This document shows positions 1 to 8,849 of a DNA stretch of 64,000 nt, one piece after another (the stretch's first letter is position 1; every line of letters starts with the position of its first letter). Source of the DNA: Pseudomonas sp. HR96 (lineage in GTDB: Bacteria; Pseudomonadota; Gammaproteobacteria; Pseudomonadales; Pseudomonadaceae); NCBI RefSeq assembly GCF_034059295.1, contig NZ_CP139141.1:3207001-3271000 (forward strand), written 5' to 3'. The notes beneath the pieces were generated by a model. That model worked only from the letters and a program-made list of their open reading frames with translations. It was not told the DNA's origin and ran no database searches. The position numbers and the translations under genes were made by a program.

Positions 1-517
1 CGGCGAGCAGGCCGAACGGGCTGAGCAACTGCCAGAACGAGCCGTGGTAGGTGCTGCGCAGGCTGTCGTCGAACGAGAACGGCAGCCCCAGCAACAGGTT
101 GCCGAAGGCCACGCCGAACACCAGTGCCGGCACCAGCGCGCCGATGCACAAGGCCCAGTCCCAGCCCTGGCGCCAGCGCGGGTCGATCAGCTTGCTGCGA
201 TAGTCGAACCCCACCGGGCGCACGAACAGGGCGAACAGCACCACCAGCAGCGCCCAGTACAGCCCCGAGAATGCCGCAGAATAGACCAGCGGCCAGGCCG
301 CGAACAACGCACCACCAGCGGTGATCAACCACACCTGATTGCCGTCCCAGTGCGGCGCGATGGTGTTGATCACCACCCGCCGTTCGAGGTCGTTGCGGCC
401 CACCAGCGGCAGCAACGCGGCGGCGCCCAGGTCGAAGCCGTCGGTCAAGGCAAAGCCGATCAACAGTACGCCAACCAGCACCCACCAGATCAACTTGAGA
501 CTCTCGTAATCGAACAT
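1..517 (-). CDS. cydB: Cytochrome bd ubiquinol oxidase subunit II (partial, 3' end outside window)
   Basis: This is the second membrane subunit of the quinol oxidase that reduces oxygen to water at the inner membrane. The reading frame opens at an ATG at 517, beginning [12 protein letters not shown], the usual start of CydB, and remains open to the window edge, so only about 172 residues are present. The start codon shares one base with the cydA stop (TGATG), so translation is probably coupled. The identity follows from the N-terminus and its position after cydA. The C-terminal two thirds cannot be judged. Confidence 0.9.
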   Translation of the reverse strand, partial: MFDYESLKLIWWVLVGVLLIGFALTDGFDLGAAALLPLVGRNDLERRVVINTIAPHWDGNQVWLITAGGALFAAWPLVYSAAFSGLYWALLVVLFALFVRPVGFDYRSKLIDPRWRQGWDWALCIGALVPALVFGVAFGNLLLGLPFSFDDSLRSTYHGSFWQLLSPFGLLA

Positions 518-2115
518 CAACGGACTCCTTGCAGTGCCATGACAGGGGCGACGGGACTGGCCGGACGGTCCTGCTCGAAATGATAACGGCCGGTGTGCAG
601 GCTGCTCGGGCCGAGCCGGGCGAACTTGATCATCAGGTACATCTCGATCACCAGAAGAACGCTGTAGAACGCCACCAGTGCCAGCAGCGAGGACCAGACA
701 TCGGCCGAGCTGAGGCTGGAAGCCGACAGGTGCACTGGCAGTACTTCGCCGATCGACCAGGGCTGGCGACCGTGTTCGGCAACGAACCAGCCTGTCTGGG
801 TGCCGACCCAGGGCAACGGCAGGCTCAGCAGGGCCCAGCGCAGCAGCCAGCGCTTGTGGATTTCGTTCCTGCGCGTCGACGCCCAGAAGGCGCAGACGAA
901 CAGCAGCAGCATGAGCACGCCGCTGAGCACCATCAGGCGGAAGGTCCAGAAGATCGAGGCCACGCCGGGGATCGAATCGAGGGCTGCCTGGCGGATCTGC
1001 GTCGGGCTGGCATCGACCACCTGGTCGGTGTATTTCTTGAGCAACAGGCCATAGCCCAGGTCTTTCTTGCGCGCATTGAAGTCGGCCAGGGTCTGCTCGC
1101 TGCGGTCGCCAGCGCGCAGCTGCCCGAGCAAGCCGTAGGCAAGCATGCCGTTGCGGATGCGCCCTTCGTGCTCGCGCACCAGGTCCTTGATGCCGATCAC
1201 CGGGGTGTCCAGCGATCGGGTGGCGATCAGGCCCATCACGTAAGGGATCTTCACGGCGTAATCGGTACGCTGCTCGGCCTGGTTCGGTAGCCCGAACAAG
1301 GTGAAGGCCGCCGGCGCCGGCTCGGTGTCCCACTCGGCCTCGATGGCCGCCAGCTTGGTCTTCTGCACGTCGCCGATCTCATAACCGGACTCGTCGCCGA
1401 GCACGATCACCGAGAGCACCGAGGCCATGCCAAAGGCGGCGGCGATGGCGAACGAGCGCCGGGCAAACCCGGTGTCGCGGCCCTTGAGCAAATACCAGCT
1501 GGAGATCGCCAGCACGAACACCGCACCCGTCACATAGCCGGAAGCGACCGTGTGCACGAACTTGACCTGCGCCACCGGATTGAGCAGCAGCTGGCTGAAA
1601 CTGGCCAACTCCATGCGCATGGTCACGAAGTTGAATTCGGCGCCCACCGGGTTCTGCATCCAGCCATTGGCGATCAGAATCCACAGCGCCGAAAGATTCG
1701 AACCCAGCGCCACCAGCCAAGTGACGGCCAAGTGCTGGACCCGGCTCAGGCGCTCCCAGCCAAAGAAGAACAGGCCGATGAAGGTCGATTCGAGGAAGAA
1801 CGCCATCATGCCCTCGATGGCCAGCGGTGCACCGAAGATGTCGCCCACATAGTGGCTGTAGTAGGACCAGTTGGTGCCGAACTGGAATTCCATGGTCAGT
1901 CCGGTGGTGACTCCCAGTGCGAAGTTGATGCCGAACAGCTTGCCCCAGAAGCGGGTCATGTCTTGGTAGACCTGCTTGCCGGTCATGACATACACCGACT
2001 CCATGATGGCCAGCAGAAAGGTCAGGCCGATGGTCAGCGGCACGAACAGAAAGTGGTACAGCGCGGTCATCGCGAACTGCAGCCGGGAGAGATCGACGAC
2101 TGATTCGGAAATCAT
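517..2115 (-). CDS. cydA: Cytochrome bd ubiquinol oxidase subunit I, long Q-loop type
   Basis: Haem-binding subunit of cytochrome bd oxidase, 532 residues. The N-terminus contains [16 protein letters not shown] with the axial haem His at about residue 21. The middle contains [16 protein letters not shown] followed by a long hydrophilic Q-loop (about residues 240-370) ending in the [12 protein letters not shown] segment. That extension is characteristic of the E. coli CydA (long) class. The shorter cyanide-insensitive CioA common in Pseudomonas lacks it. An ATG at 2115 is preferred over an upstream in-frame ATG because it gives the canonical [13 protein letters not shown] start and a four-base ATGA overlap with cydP. 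Confidence 0.95.
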   Translation of the reverse strand: MISESVVDLSRLQFAMTALYHFLFVPLTIGLTFLLAIMESVYVMTGKQVYQDMTRFWGKLFGINFALGVTTGLTMEFQFGTNWSYYSHYVGDIFGAPLAIEGMMAFFLESTFIGLFFFGWERLSRVQHLAVTWLVALGSNLSALWILIANGWMQNPVGAEFNFVTMRMELASFSQLLLNPVAQVKFVHTVASGYVTGAVFVLAISSWYLLKGRDTGFARRSFAIAAAFGMASVLSVIVLGDESGYEIGDVQKTKLAAIEAEWDTEPAPAAFTLFGLPNQAEQRTDYAVKIPYVMGLIATRSLDTPVIGIKDLVREHEGRIRNGMLAYGLLGQLRAGDRSEQTLADFNARKKDLGYGLLLKKYTDQVVDASPTQIRQAALDSIPGVASIFWTFRLMVLSGVLMLLLFVCAFWASTRRNEIHKRWLLRWALLSLPLPWVGTQTGWFVAEHGRQPWSIGEVLPVHLSASSLSSADVWSSLLALVAFYSVLLVIEMYLMIKFARLGPSSLHTGRYHFEQDRPASPVAPVMALQGVR

Positions 2116-2336
2116 TTCGATGGGTTCTCGAGAGAGACGGAGGGCACGCCGAACAGGTGTCGGCCGACGGTATCGGTGTCGTGCGCCGCGCCCGCCGCCT
2201 GGCCGAACCAGAGCAGGTGAATACCCCACAGCAGCAGTACCTTGACTACCAGGATCAGGCTGATTTCCCGGGCCAGCGATGTGTTAAGGAAGGCGAAGTG
2301 GGCAGGCATCATGGCGACTCGACACAGATGCGCCAT
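2112..2336 (-). CDS. cydP: Small cytochrome bd-associated membrane protein, CydP type
   Basis: A 74-residue protein with one hydrophobic segment, [20 protein letters not shown] (residues about 20-39). This matches the LARE-then-TM pattern of the putative small subunit CydP found upstream of cydA in many pseudomonads. It overlaps cydA by ATGA, so the three cyd genes form one transcript. The start is uncertain. ATGs exist at 2336 and, eight and nine codons later, at 2312 and 2309. If the ANR box upstream acts at the usual -41.5 position, transcription would begin near 2328 and the later ATGs would be used. Confidence 0.72.
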   Translation of the reverse strand: MAHLCRVAMMPAHFAFLNTSLAREISLILVVKVLLLWGIHLLWFGQAAGAAHDTDTVGRHLFGVPSVSLENPSK

Positions 2337-2362
2337 TGTTCGCCTGCAGCGGCGGCGGGCCT

Positions 2363-2376
2363 TTGATTCAAGTCAA
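2363..2376 (-). promoter_or_regulatory. Candidate ANR/FNR box upstream of cydPAB
   Basis: The sequence TTGATTCAAGTCAA (plus strand) differs by one base from the FNR/ANR consensus TTGAT-N4-ATCAA. It lies about 27 bases before the first cydP ATG. Low-oxygen activation by ANR is established for terminal oxidase genes in pseudomonads; control here is inferred from the match and its position. Confidence 0.62.
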
Positions 2377-2465
2377 CGAATGGGCATACGGAGGCTGCGG
2401 CAAAGCGTCTCGATTGACAGCCGCGAGCCTGACGGGCATCGCTTTATAGCAATTCTATCCGTTCT

Positions 2466-2480
2466 GGTATAATTTATACC
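2466..2480 (+). promoter_or_regulatory. Promoter -10 embedded in a perfect palindrome before the AAA ATPase gene
   Basis: GGTATAATTTATACC is a perfect 7+1+7 inverted repeat that contains a consensus TATAAT (2468-2473), 34 bases before the ATG at 2507. No good -35 hexamer lies 16-18 bases upstream. A dyad covering the -10 is a typical repressor site, but no candidate repressor is adjacent. Confidence 0.45.
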
Positions 2481-2506
2481 TCTGAAGATAATCAAGGATA
2501 GTCATC

Positions 2507-3694
2507 ATGAGCATAGTCCGGCGGATATTCAGGCGTGCAGCCTTGGCGGACGCTTTGGCGCGTGATCTGGGCGGCGACTCCTTTATCGACTACAGCTCGG
2601 GCATGTTCCTGGCAGCCCCGCGGCGTACCGGCAAGAGCACCTTCCTCAACAATGACCTCATCCCCGCCTGCCAGGTGCAGGGCTGGCTGCCGGTGTACGT
2701 CGACCTGTGGGCCGACCGCGAAGTCGACCCGGCACTATTGATCTGCAACGCAGTCGCCAGTGCGCTGAACGCCTTCGACAGCAGCGCGCGCAAGACCCTG
2801 AAAAAGGCGGGTATCGACAAGATCAACCTGCTGCGCACCCTGAGCTGGGATTTCAGCAAGCCGCAGCTGCCTGCCGGCACCACCCTGGCCCAGGCGCTGG
2901 AGGTGCTGCATGAAGTGTCGGGGCAGATGGTGGTGCTGATCATTGACGAAGCCCAGCATGCCCTCAATGGCGAGAGCGGCGTCAGCGCCATGTTCGCCCT
3001 CAAGGCGGCGCGCGATCAGCTCAACCGCGGCAACCGCCCGGACGGCTTGCGTCTGGTGTTCACCGGGTCGAGTCGCGACAAGCTCGCCAGCCTGGTGCTC
3101 AAGAGCAACCAGCCATTCTTCGGCGCCACCATCACGCCGTTCCCGCTGCTGGGTGCCGACTTCGTCGCGTTCGTTACCCAACTGTGGAACGGCCGCCTGG
3201 CCGCTGACAATCAGTTCGCGCTCGAAGACGTGGAGTATGCCTTCGAGCTGGTCGGGCGCAGGCCGGAAATGCTTGGCAAGCTGGTTGCGGACGTCAGCGT
3301 CGGCCAGGGCGAGGCGCGTAACCTCGGCGAGCTGCTGCGCAGCGGCGCCTTGAACCATCAGGCAGGCGTCTGGAGTGACTACGAGAGTGCCTGCAACGAG
3401 CTGTCGCCGCTGCAGCGTGCGGTGCTGCAAGTCATGGCCGAGCGGGTCGTGGCCCGGCAGCCCTTCTCGCCTTTCACCGAACAGACCCTGGACGATGTGC
3501 GCCGGCATCTGCAGCTGGCCGGCAGTGACACCGAGGCCAGCACGCCCAACGTGCAGAAAGCCTTGCAGGTACTGCGCGCCAAGGACCTGGTGTGGAAGGC
3601 CAGCCGGGGCGAGTACGCCCTGGAAGACTCGGCCATGGCGCAATGGCTGACTCGGCCTGCGGTTACAGCTTCATCCCCACCGCCAGGCGGTTGA
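2507..3694 (+). CDS. Orphan AAA/STAND-like ATPase
   Basis: A 395-residue P-loop ATPase of the archaeal-ATPase/ORC-like kind. Residues 36-45 hold an atypical Walker A, AAPRRTGKST. Walker B is VVLIIDEAQH near residue 145, followed by a sensor-like LRLVFTGSSRDKLA. The C-terminal third looks winged-helix-like (LQRAVLQVMAE...TPNVQKALQVLRAKDLVWKA). A good ribosome site (AAGGA, 2492-2496) precedes the ATG. There is no signal peptide or membrane segment, so it is cytosolic. It stands alone, convergent with and overlapping the AhpD-like gene by 32 bases. No effector partner is visible, and its role is unknown. Related P-loop proteins occur in replication-initiation, stress and defence contexts. Confidence 0.7.
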   Translation: MSIVRRIFRRAALADALARDLGGDSFIDYSSGMFLAAPRRTGKSTFLNNDLIPACQVQGWLPVYVDLWADREVDPALLICNAVASALNAFDSSARKTLKKAGIDKINLLRTLSWDFSKPQLPAGTTLAQALEVLHEVSGQMVVLIIDEAQHALNGESGVSAMFALKAARDQLNRGNRPDGLRLVFTGSSRDKLASLVLKSNQPFFGATITPFPLLGADFVAFVTQLWNGRLAADNQFALEDVEYAFELVGRRPEMLGKLVADVSVGQGEARNLGELLRSGALNHQAGVWSDYESACNELSPLQRAVLQVMAERVVARQPFSPFTEQTLDDVRRHLQLAGSDTEASTPNVQKALQVLRAKDLVWKASRGEYALEDSAMAQWLTRPAVTASSPPPGG

Positions 3695-4094
3695 AGGCGT
3701 TGATCAACGACACTGCCAGGGTCAGGTCGGATATCTCCACATCGGAAAAAAGCGCCTGCAGCGGCTGATAAAGCGCGTCGGGCGCGCCTTGTTCGCTGAC
3801 ATGGGTCAGGCATTCGGCCCACGCCAAAGCGGCTCGCTCGCGGGCGTCGAACAGCTCGCTCACGCGCCAGCCCGCCAGGCAGTCGAGCTTGGCCTGAGGC
3901 ACCTCGCAGTCGCGCAGGGCTTGCGCATGCTTGCCCAGGCAGAAGGCGCAGCCGTTGATCTGCGACACCCGCAGGAACACCAACTCCACCAGATCCAGGC
4001 CCAGGGGGCTCTCGAGCAACGCTGTATTGGTAGCGATCAGGCCTTGGTAGGCCGCAGGGGACAACGTGGCGAACGGCAGTCTGAGTTGGCTCAT
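3663..4094 (-). CDS. AhpD-like carboxymuconolactone decarboxylase family protein
   Basis: A 143-residue cytosolic protein with the redox motif C-A-F-C-L-G-K-H (Cys49, Cys52, His56), the signature of AhpD-type alkylhydroperoxidases. The ATG at 4094 is preferred to one 14 codons upstream because GGAG sits seven bases before it and the protein then begins MSQLRLPFATLSP like relatives. The gene is divergent from the MocR regulator at 4184, with about 90 bases between the starts. A MocR-type regulator beside an AhpD gene suggests local control, which is an inference. Reductive detoxification of peroxides is likely, but the natural substrate is unknown. Confidence 0.85.
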   Translation of the reverse strand: MSQLRLPFATLSPAAYQGLIATNTALLESPLGLDLVELVFLRVSQINGCAFCLGKHAQALRDCEVPQAKLDCLAGWRVSELFDARERAALAWAECLTHVSEQGAPDALYQPLQALFSDVEISDLTLAVSLINAFNRLAVGMKL

Positions 4095-4183
4095 GGTAAA
4101 ACTCCGATAGAAAGTGAATGCCACCACTCTAGCCACGTCTTGGCCTAAGCTGTAGAGCCAAAAAACGACAAAATGACCAGGCC

Positions 4184-5635
4184 ATGCCTCTTTCCTTCTC
4201 GCACCTGAGACCCATCGCCCCGGCCCAGGGACTGCCGCTGTACCGCCAGCTGTATCAGCGCTTTCGTGAAAGCATCGCCGACGGTCGCCTGCAACCGGGT
4301 GACCGCGTCCCGGCGGCGCGGGCCCTGGCGGCCGAGCTCAATCTGTCCCGTGGCACGGTCGATGCGGCCTATCAGCTGCTGCTGGGCGAAGGTTATCTGG
4401 TCAGTCACGGCGCAGCCGGTACCCGAGTCTCGCCGCAGCTGGCAGCTGCCCTGCCGATACGCGCCGCCGTCCCGCCTGCCGCGCCTGAACGCCCGCCGGT
4501 GCATGGCGGCGCTGGCCCCTTGGACCTGCAACTGGGCCTGCCGGCCCTCGACGCCTTCCCGCGCAAGCTGTGGACCCGGGTGATGGGCCGCGAGCTCCGC
4601 CAGGGCGGTACGGCCAGCCTGGTCTACCCCGAAGCGCGCGGCCATGCCGGCTTGCGCCAGGCCATCGCCGGCTACCTGGGCATATCGCGCGGGATTGCCT
4701 GCCACCCCGACCAGGTGTTCATCTGCGCAGGCTATCGCGCTTGCCTTGACCTGATCGGCCACACCCTGGTGCAGCCCGGTGATCAATGCTGGTTGGAGGA
4801 ACCGGGCTACTTCATGGCCCGTGAGGTCCTGAGCCAAGCTGGCCTCGAGCTGGTGCCGGTGGCCGTCGACGCGCACGGGCTGGACGTCGCCCAAGGCATC
4901 GCCCGTGCCCGGCACGCCCGCTTCGCAGTCGTCACCCCGACCCACCAGAGCCCGCTGGGCATGTCACTGTCGCTGCCGCGGCGCCAAGCGCTGCTGGAAT
5001 GGGCCAACCGGCAAGCCAGCTGGATCATCGAAGACGACTACGACAGCGAATACCGCTATCTGGGCAGGCCCCTGCCTGCGCTCAAGAGCCTCGATGACCA
5101 GGGTCGCGTGCTCTATACCGGCACGTTCAGCAAGGTGCTGTTCCCTGGCCTGCGCCTGGCCTATCTGGTGGTGCCCCCGGCCCAGGTCCAGGCGTTCGCC
5201 CACCAGGCCGATCGCTTGCACAACCATAGCCCGCACCTGCAGCAGGCCAGCGTCGCCGGTTTTCTCAATGAAGGTCACTTCGCCCGTCATCTGAATAAAA
5301 TGCGCCAGCTGTACAAACAAAGGCGCCAATGGCTGGTCCAAGCGCTGCAGCGCCAGTTCGGCGAGCGGCTGGCCCTCAACCCCGGCGCCGGCGGCATGCA
5401 CCTGGTGGCCGGGTTGCGCAGTGCCGCAGGCGATTGCGATCTGGCGCAGCGTGCCCAGGCGGCAGGCCTGGCGGTCGAACCGCTGTCGCGCTGGTACCTG
5501 GGCCCGGGTGCCGCGCAGGGCCTGCTGATGGGCTTCACCAACATCGCCGACGCCGCGCAGGCCGCACAGGTCGCCAGGCGCCTTTATGAGGCGATCCAGG
5601 GCGATGGATTACAGCCTGTAGGAGATTGGCCATAG
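4184..5635 (+). CDS. MocR/PdxR-family transcriptional regulator (GntR HTH fused to aminotransferase fold)
   Basis: A 483-residue two-domain regulator. Residues about 10-80 form the GntR winged helix (LYRQLYQRFRESIADGRLQPGD... then RALAAELNLSRGTVDAAYQLL). The remainder is a fold-type-I aminotransferase domain with the D-D-Y-D-S-E-Y-R block and the PLP lysine in TGTFSKVLFPGLRLAY. Such proteins use PLP or an amino compound as effector and act on DNA, usually at a divergent gene. The partner here would be the AhpD-like gene at 3663-4094. A full-length family member with no visible defect. Confidence 0.9.
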   Translation: MPLSFSHLRPIAPAQGLPLYRQLYQRFRESIADGRLQPGDRVPAARALAAELNLSRGTVDAAYQLLLGEGYLVSHGAAGTRVSPQLAAALPIRAAVPPAAPERPPVHGGAGPLDLQLGLPALDAFPRKLWTRVMGRELRQGGTASLVYPEARGHAGLRQAIAGYLGISRGIACHPDQVFICAGYRACLDLIGHTLVQPGDQCWLEEPGYFMAREVLSQAGLELVPVAVDAHGLDVAQGIARARHARFAVVTPTHQSPLGMSLSLPRRQALLEWANRQASWIIEDDYDSEYRYLGRPLPALKSLDDQGRVLYTGTFSKVLFPGLRLAYLVVPPAQVQAFAHQADRLHNHSPHLQQASVAGFLNEGHFARHLNKMRQLYKQRRQWLVQALQRQFGERLALNPGAGGMHLVAGLRSAAGDCDLAQRAQAAGLAVEPLSRWYLGPGAAQGLLMGFTNIADAAQAAQVARRLYEAIQGDGLQPVGDWP

Positions 5636-5703
5636 TATTCGCCGGCGCCGGCAGGCATGCTGCGCCCAGGCTTGAGTGGCACCCGTAGCCAAGGAAAACG
5701 CTG

Positions 5704-5994
5704 ATGTCGCACTACCGCGAGGACCACCTGAGAATCCTGACGCTGATCGCCGAGCAACGCTGGCTGGCGTTTGGCAGTGACGACGAGGGCTTGCTGCGCG
5801 CCTGCGTGTACAGCGGCCTGGTTGCCGCACGCCCGGTGCGCCAGCACCCGGGCAAGACCCGCCTGAGCCTGACGTTGCGGGGGCTGCACTACCTCGACGA
5901 ACTGCAGCGCATGGACAGCCCGCCGCTGCCGGATGTGGACACCGTGGTGCACCGCCGCCGCGCGGTGGACCGGGTGTGTCAGGCCGCCTCATGA
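5704..5994 (+). CDS. Small conserved hypothetical, winged-helix-like
   Basis: A 96-residue cytosolic protein with no recognised family. The pattern EDHLRILTLIAEQRWLAFGSDDEGLLRACVYSGLVA followed by TRLSLTLRGLHYLDEL resembles a compact winged helix, in which GLVA is followed by two strands and a closing helix. The last 25 residues are charged. A ribosome site, AAGGAAAACGCTG, precedes the ATG at a slightly loose spacing. It lies between the MocR gene and the AcuI-type gene without overlap. A DNA-binding role is possible but unproven. Confidence 0.6.
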   Translation: MSHYREDHLRILTLIAEQRWLAFGSDDEGLLRACVYSGLVAARPVRQHPGKTRLSLTLRGLHYLDELQRMDSPPLPDVDTVVHRRRAVDRVCQAAS

Positions 5995-6116
5995 GTCCCC
6001 GACCAGCCCGCCAATGAACGCCGCGCCGCCGCTGTCGGCGAGGCCGCCCACAGGTGCGCCAGCCACGACAAAGCCTTATGCTCCAGCCCAGGTCGATCGG
6101 TCTGAAAGGAGCCCAC

Positions 6117-7121
6117 ATGTTCAATGCCATCGTCATCGACAAAGCTGACCCCGCCAACCCCGGCGACAAATCCACGCGCAGCACCCTCACCCGGCTGGAC
6201 GACGCCCAGCTGCCGCAAGGCGAAGTCACCGTACGCGTCGACTACAGCACCCTGAACTACAAGGACGCCCTGGCCATCACCGGCCGCAGCCCGATTGCCA
6301 GGATCCTGCCATTGGTCCCCGGCATCGACCTGGCCGGCATCGTCGAGCACAGCAGCGACCCGCGCTACGCGCCTGGCGACGCGGTACTGCTCAACGGCTG
6401 GGGCGTCGGCGAGAGCCACTGGGGCGGCCTGGCCGGCAAGGCCCGGGTCAAGGCCGACTGGCTGATCCCCCTGCCCGCGGGCATCAGCGCCCGCCAAGCC
6501 ATGGCCATCGGCACGGCGGGCTACACCTCGATGCTCTGCATCATCGCCCTGGAACGTGCCGGTTTGCGGCCCCAGGCCGGGCCGGTGCTGGTCACCGGAG
6601 CCAATGGCGGCGTGGGCAGCATCGCCATTGCCCTGCTGGCGGCCGCTGGCTACCAGGTGATCGCCGCCACCGGCCGACCGCAGGAAAGCGAGCACCTGCA
6701 GCGCCTGGGCGCCAGTGAAGTGATCGACCGTGCCAGCCTGTCCGAGCCCGGACGGGCGCTGGGCAAGGAGCGCTGGGCGGCGGCGGTGGACTCGGTGGGC
6801 AGCCATACCCTGGCCAACGTCTGCGCCCAGACCCACAGCGACGGCTGGGTCGCCGCCTGCGGCCTGGCCCAGGGCATGGATTTCCCGGGTTCGGTGGCGC
6901 CTTTCATCCTGCGTGGCGTCAGCCTGCTGGGCATCAACAGCGTGACCCGCCCCTACGCCGAGCGGGTCAGTGCCTGGGCGCGCCTGGCCGAACAACTGGA
7001 CTTCAGCCTGCTCGACAGCCTGACCCGGGAGATCGGCCTGGACCAGGCGATCGGCGCAGCGGATGACTTGCTGGCGGGAAGAGTGCGCGGGCGGTTGGTG
7101 GTGGCGACCCAGGAGAGCTGA
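6117..7121 (+). CDS. acuI: AcuI/YhdH-family NADPH-dependent quinone/acrylyl-CoA reductase
   Basis: A zinc-free medium-chain dehydrogenase/reductase of 334 residues. It carries VDYSTLNYKDALAITGRSP near residue 45, PGIDLAGIV, and the nucleotide-binding turn TGANGGVGSIA. It ends in the conserved GRLVVAT. Known relatives reduce acryloyl-CoA to propionyl-CoA, or quinones, in the cytosol. The ATG at 6117 was chosen because AAAGGAG lies directly upstream and MFNAIVIDKAD is the usual N-terminus; a longer frame from 6054 is rejected. No acrylate pathway genes are adjacent, so the physiological substrate is open. Confidence 0.85.
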   Translation: MFNAIVIDKADPANPGDKSTRSTLTRLDDAQLPQGEVTVRVDYSTLNYKDALAITGRSPIARILPLVPGIDLAGIVEHSSDPRYAPGDAVLLNGWGVGESHWGGLAGKARVKADWLIPLPAGISARQAMAIGTAGYTSMLCIIALERAGLRPQAGPVLVTGANGGVGSIAIALLAAAGYQVIAATGRPQESEHLQRLGASEVIDRASLSEPGRALGKERWAAAVDSVGSHTLANVCAQTHSDGWVAACGLAQGMDFPGSVAPFILRGVSLLGINSVTRPYAERVSAWARLAEQLDFSLLDSLTREIGLDQAIGAADDLLAGRVRGRLVVATQES

Positions 7122-7219
7122 GGGGTCGGCCGAGCCAAGGTGGCAAGCGAACTGCAAAAATGCATTTTCATCCCCGTCCACGGTCAGATTCAGGACCACT
7201 GGCCACCCGGATACCCGCC

Positions 7220-8104
7220 ATGCAGCAGATCACCGCCGGCGTCTTGCAGATCGCCTACCTGGACACTGGGCCCGTCGACGGCGAACCGGTGGTGTTGTTG
7301 CACGGTTTCCCCTACGACGTGCATGCCTTCAGCGCCGTGGCGCCGCGCCTGACCGCAGCCGGGCGGCGCTGCCTGATCCCCTGCCTGCGCGGCTACGGCG
7401 ACACCCGCTTCCTCGACCCCGGCACACCGCGCTCCGGCGAACAAGCAGCGTTGGGTGCCGACCTGCTGGCCTTTCTCGACGCCCTGAACATCCCTCGCGC
7501 GACCCTCGCCGGCTATGACTGGGGCGGCCGCGCTGCCTGCGTGGTGGCGGCGTTGTGGCCCGAGCGGGTCAGCGGGCTGGTCAGTTGCGGGGCGGGCTAC
7601 AACATCCAGGACATCGCCAGCGCCGGCCAGCCGCAAGCGCCAGAGGCCGAGCATCGGCTCTGGTACCAGTACTACCTGCATGGCCAGCGCGGCTACGACG
7701 GCCTGGCACAGAACCGCGAAGCGTTCTGCCGACTGCTGTGGCAATTGTGGTCGCCGAGCTGGAATTTCAGCGACGAGCAATATCAGGCCAGCGCAGCCGC
7801 CTTCGCCAATCCGGATTTCGTCGACGTGGTCACCCACTCCTACCGCCATCGCTTCGGCCTGGTGCCCGGGGACCCGGCCTATGCGCAGATTCAGGCGCAA
7901 CTGGCGACTCAACCGATGATAGGCGTACCCAGCGTAGTGCTCGAGGGCGCCGATGACGGCGTGGGCCCGCCTTCTCAGGAAGATCGCTCGGCGCGGCACT
8001 TCAACGGGCCCTATCGACGCCAGGTGGTGGCCGGGGTCGGCCACAATTTCCCTCAGGAAGCGCCGCAGGCGTTCGCCGAGGCGATTCTCGGGTTGCCAGG
8101 CTGA
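7220..8104 (+). CDS. Alpha/beta hydrolase, epoxide-hydrolase-like
   Basis: A 294-residue alpha/beta hydrolase. The oxyanion motif is HGFPYDV. The nucleophile elbow is AGYDWGGRAA, with an Asp (about residue 100) in place of Ser, as in epoxide hydrolases and haloalkane dehalogenases. The terminal catalytic His lies in VAGVGHNFPQEAPQAFAEAI. A long cap region between residues 130 and 220 carries WYQYYLHGQRGYDGL. HGxP plus the Asp nucleophile favours an epoxide hydrolase over a dehalogenase. The start at 7220 is the first ATG that gives the family N-terminus; the frame is open further upstream. The substrate is unknown. Confidence 0.78.
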   Translation: MQQITAGVLQIAYLDTGPVDGEPVVLLHGFPYDVHAFSAVAPRLTAAGRRCLIPCLRGYGDTRFLDPGTPRSGEQAALGADLLAFLDALNIPRATLAGYDWGGRAACVVAALWPERVSGLVSCGAGYNIQDIASAGQPQAPEAEHRLWYQYYLHGQRGYDGLAQNREAFCRLLWQLWSPSWNFSDEQYQASAAAFANPDFVDVVTHSYRHRFGLVPGDPAYAQIQAQLATQPMIGVPSVVLEGADDGVGPPSQEDRSARHFNGPYRRQVVAGVGHNFPQEAPQAFAEAILGLPG

Positions 8105-8117
8105 AGCGTCGCGCGGG

Positions 8118-8558
8118 TTATTTGCCCTGCAGGGCTTCGCTGTGCATCTTCTGAGCCATCGGCGTGTAGTCGTAGGTGGGGTAGAACTCGGTCTTGTAGC
8201 CGCCCCAGGCAGTCTCCTCGATGGCCCGGTTGACCTCGCGCAGGCGCGCCGCCGGGACCTTGAGCGTGACCACCTGGCCGATGCCCATCATCACGTACCA
8301 GGACACCACCTCGATGCCCTTGGGCGGGAATTGCTTGAAGAAGCCCTGCGCGGCGAGCTCGCGGTTGATTTCCGGCAACGGTTTGGACTGGTCGTGGCGC
8401 AGGAAGATGGTCAGCAGAAAGCTGCCATCTTCCAATACCACCGGCGCCGGCGCGTGCGCCTCACCAGTGGCGGGTGGCGATGTGTCGGCAGCTGCGCTGT
8501 CGGCCCACGCGGCGGTCAGCAAGGCGGCGCAGACAAGGGTGCGAATCAGCAAGGTCAT
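8118..8558 (-). CDS. Secreted hypothetical protein
   Basis: A 146-residue protein with a cleavable Sec signal (MTLLIRTLVCAALLTAAWADSAAA). The mature part contains LTIFLRHDQSKPLPEINRELAAQGFFKQFPP, then a GIEVVSWYVMMGIGQVVTLKVP core and a C-terminal Y-P-T-Y-D-Y-T-P segment. No catalytic motif is visible. The ATG at 8558 is chosen over 8564 because GAGGA then sits seven bases away. It is convergent with the hydrolase gene, with 13 bases between the stops. Probably periplasmic; function unknown. Confidence 0.65.
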   Translation of the reverse strand: MTLLIRTLVCAALLTAAWADSAAADTSPPATGEAHAPAPVVLEDGSFLLTIFLRHDQSKPLPEINRELAAQGFFKQFPPKGIEVVSWYVMMGIGQVVTLKVPAARLREVNRAIEETAWGGYKTEFYPTYDYTPMAQKMHSEALQGK

Positions 8559-8849
8559 GGGCATTCCTCAAGGCGGTGACGAGCAGGACTGCCAGCAACC
8601 ATAGGCCATGGTCAGGCAAGCGCAAATGGCTCGGCCCTGTGCGGTTATCAGATCACGGTTCGATAATCGCACCGATTCCGCTGCACCCCCCTCTCCCTCT
8701 CGACCCGACTTGCGGCACCCTATAGGTCAAGCCGCCGATGCAGGGGCGGCTAATCTGATAGTCAACCAATAACAATGTGTCAGGCGCGTCCGTTATCGAC
8801 TGGCTGTCGTGCCTCGATTCTTCACTCCAGGAAGCACCAGGAGCTCGCT

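Noticed and set aside
517..2115. Annotation as cyanide-insensitive oxidase subunit CioA
   Set aside because: The long Q-loop after [16 protein letters not shown] matches the E. coli CydA class, not the short CioA form.
7220..8104. Haloalkane dehalogenase
   Set aside because: The Asp nucleophile is shared, but the oxyanion motif HGFP (HGxP) favours epoxide hydrolases and the dehalogenase halide-binding pattern is not evident.
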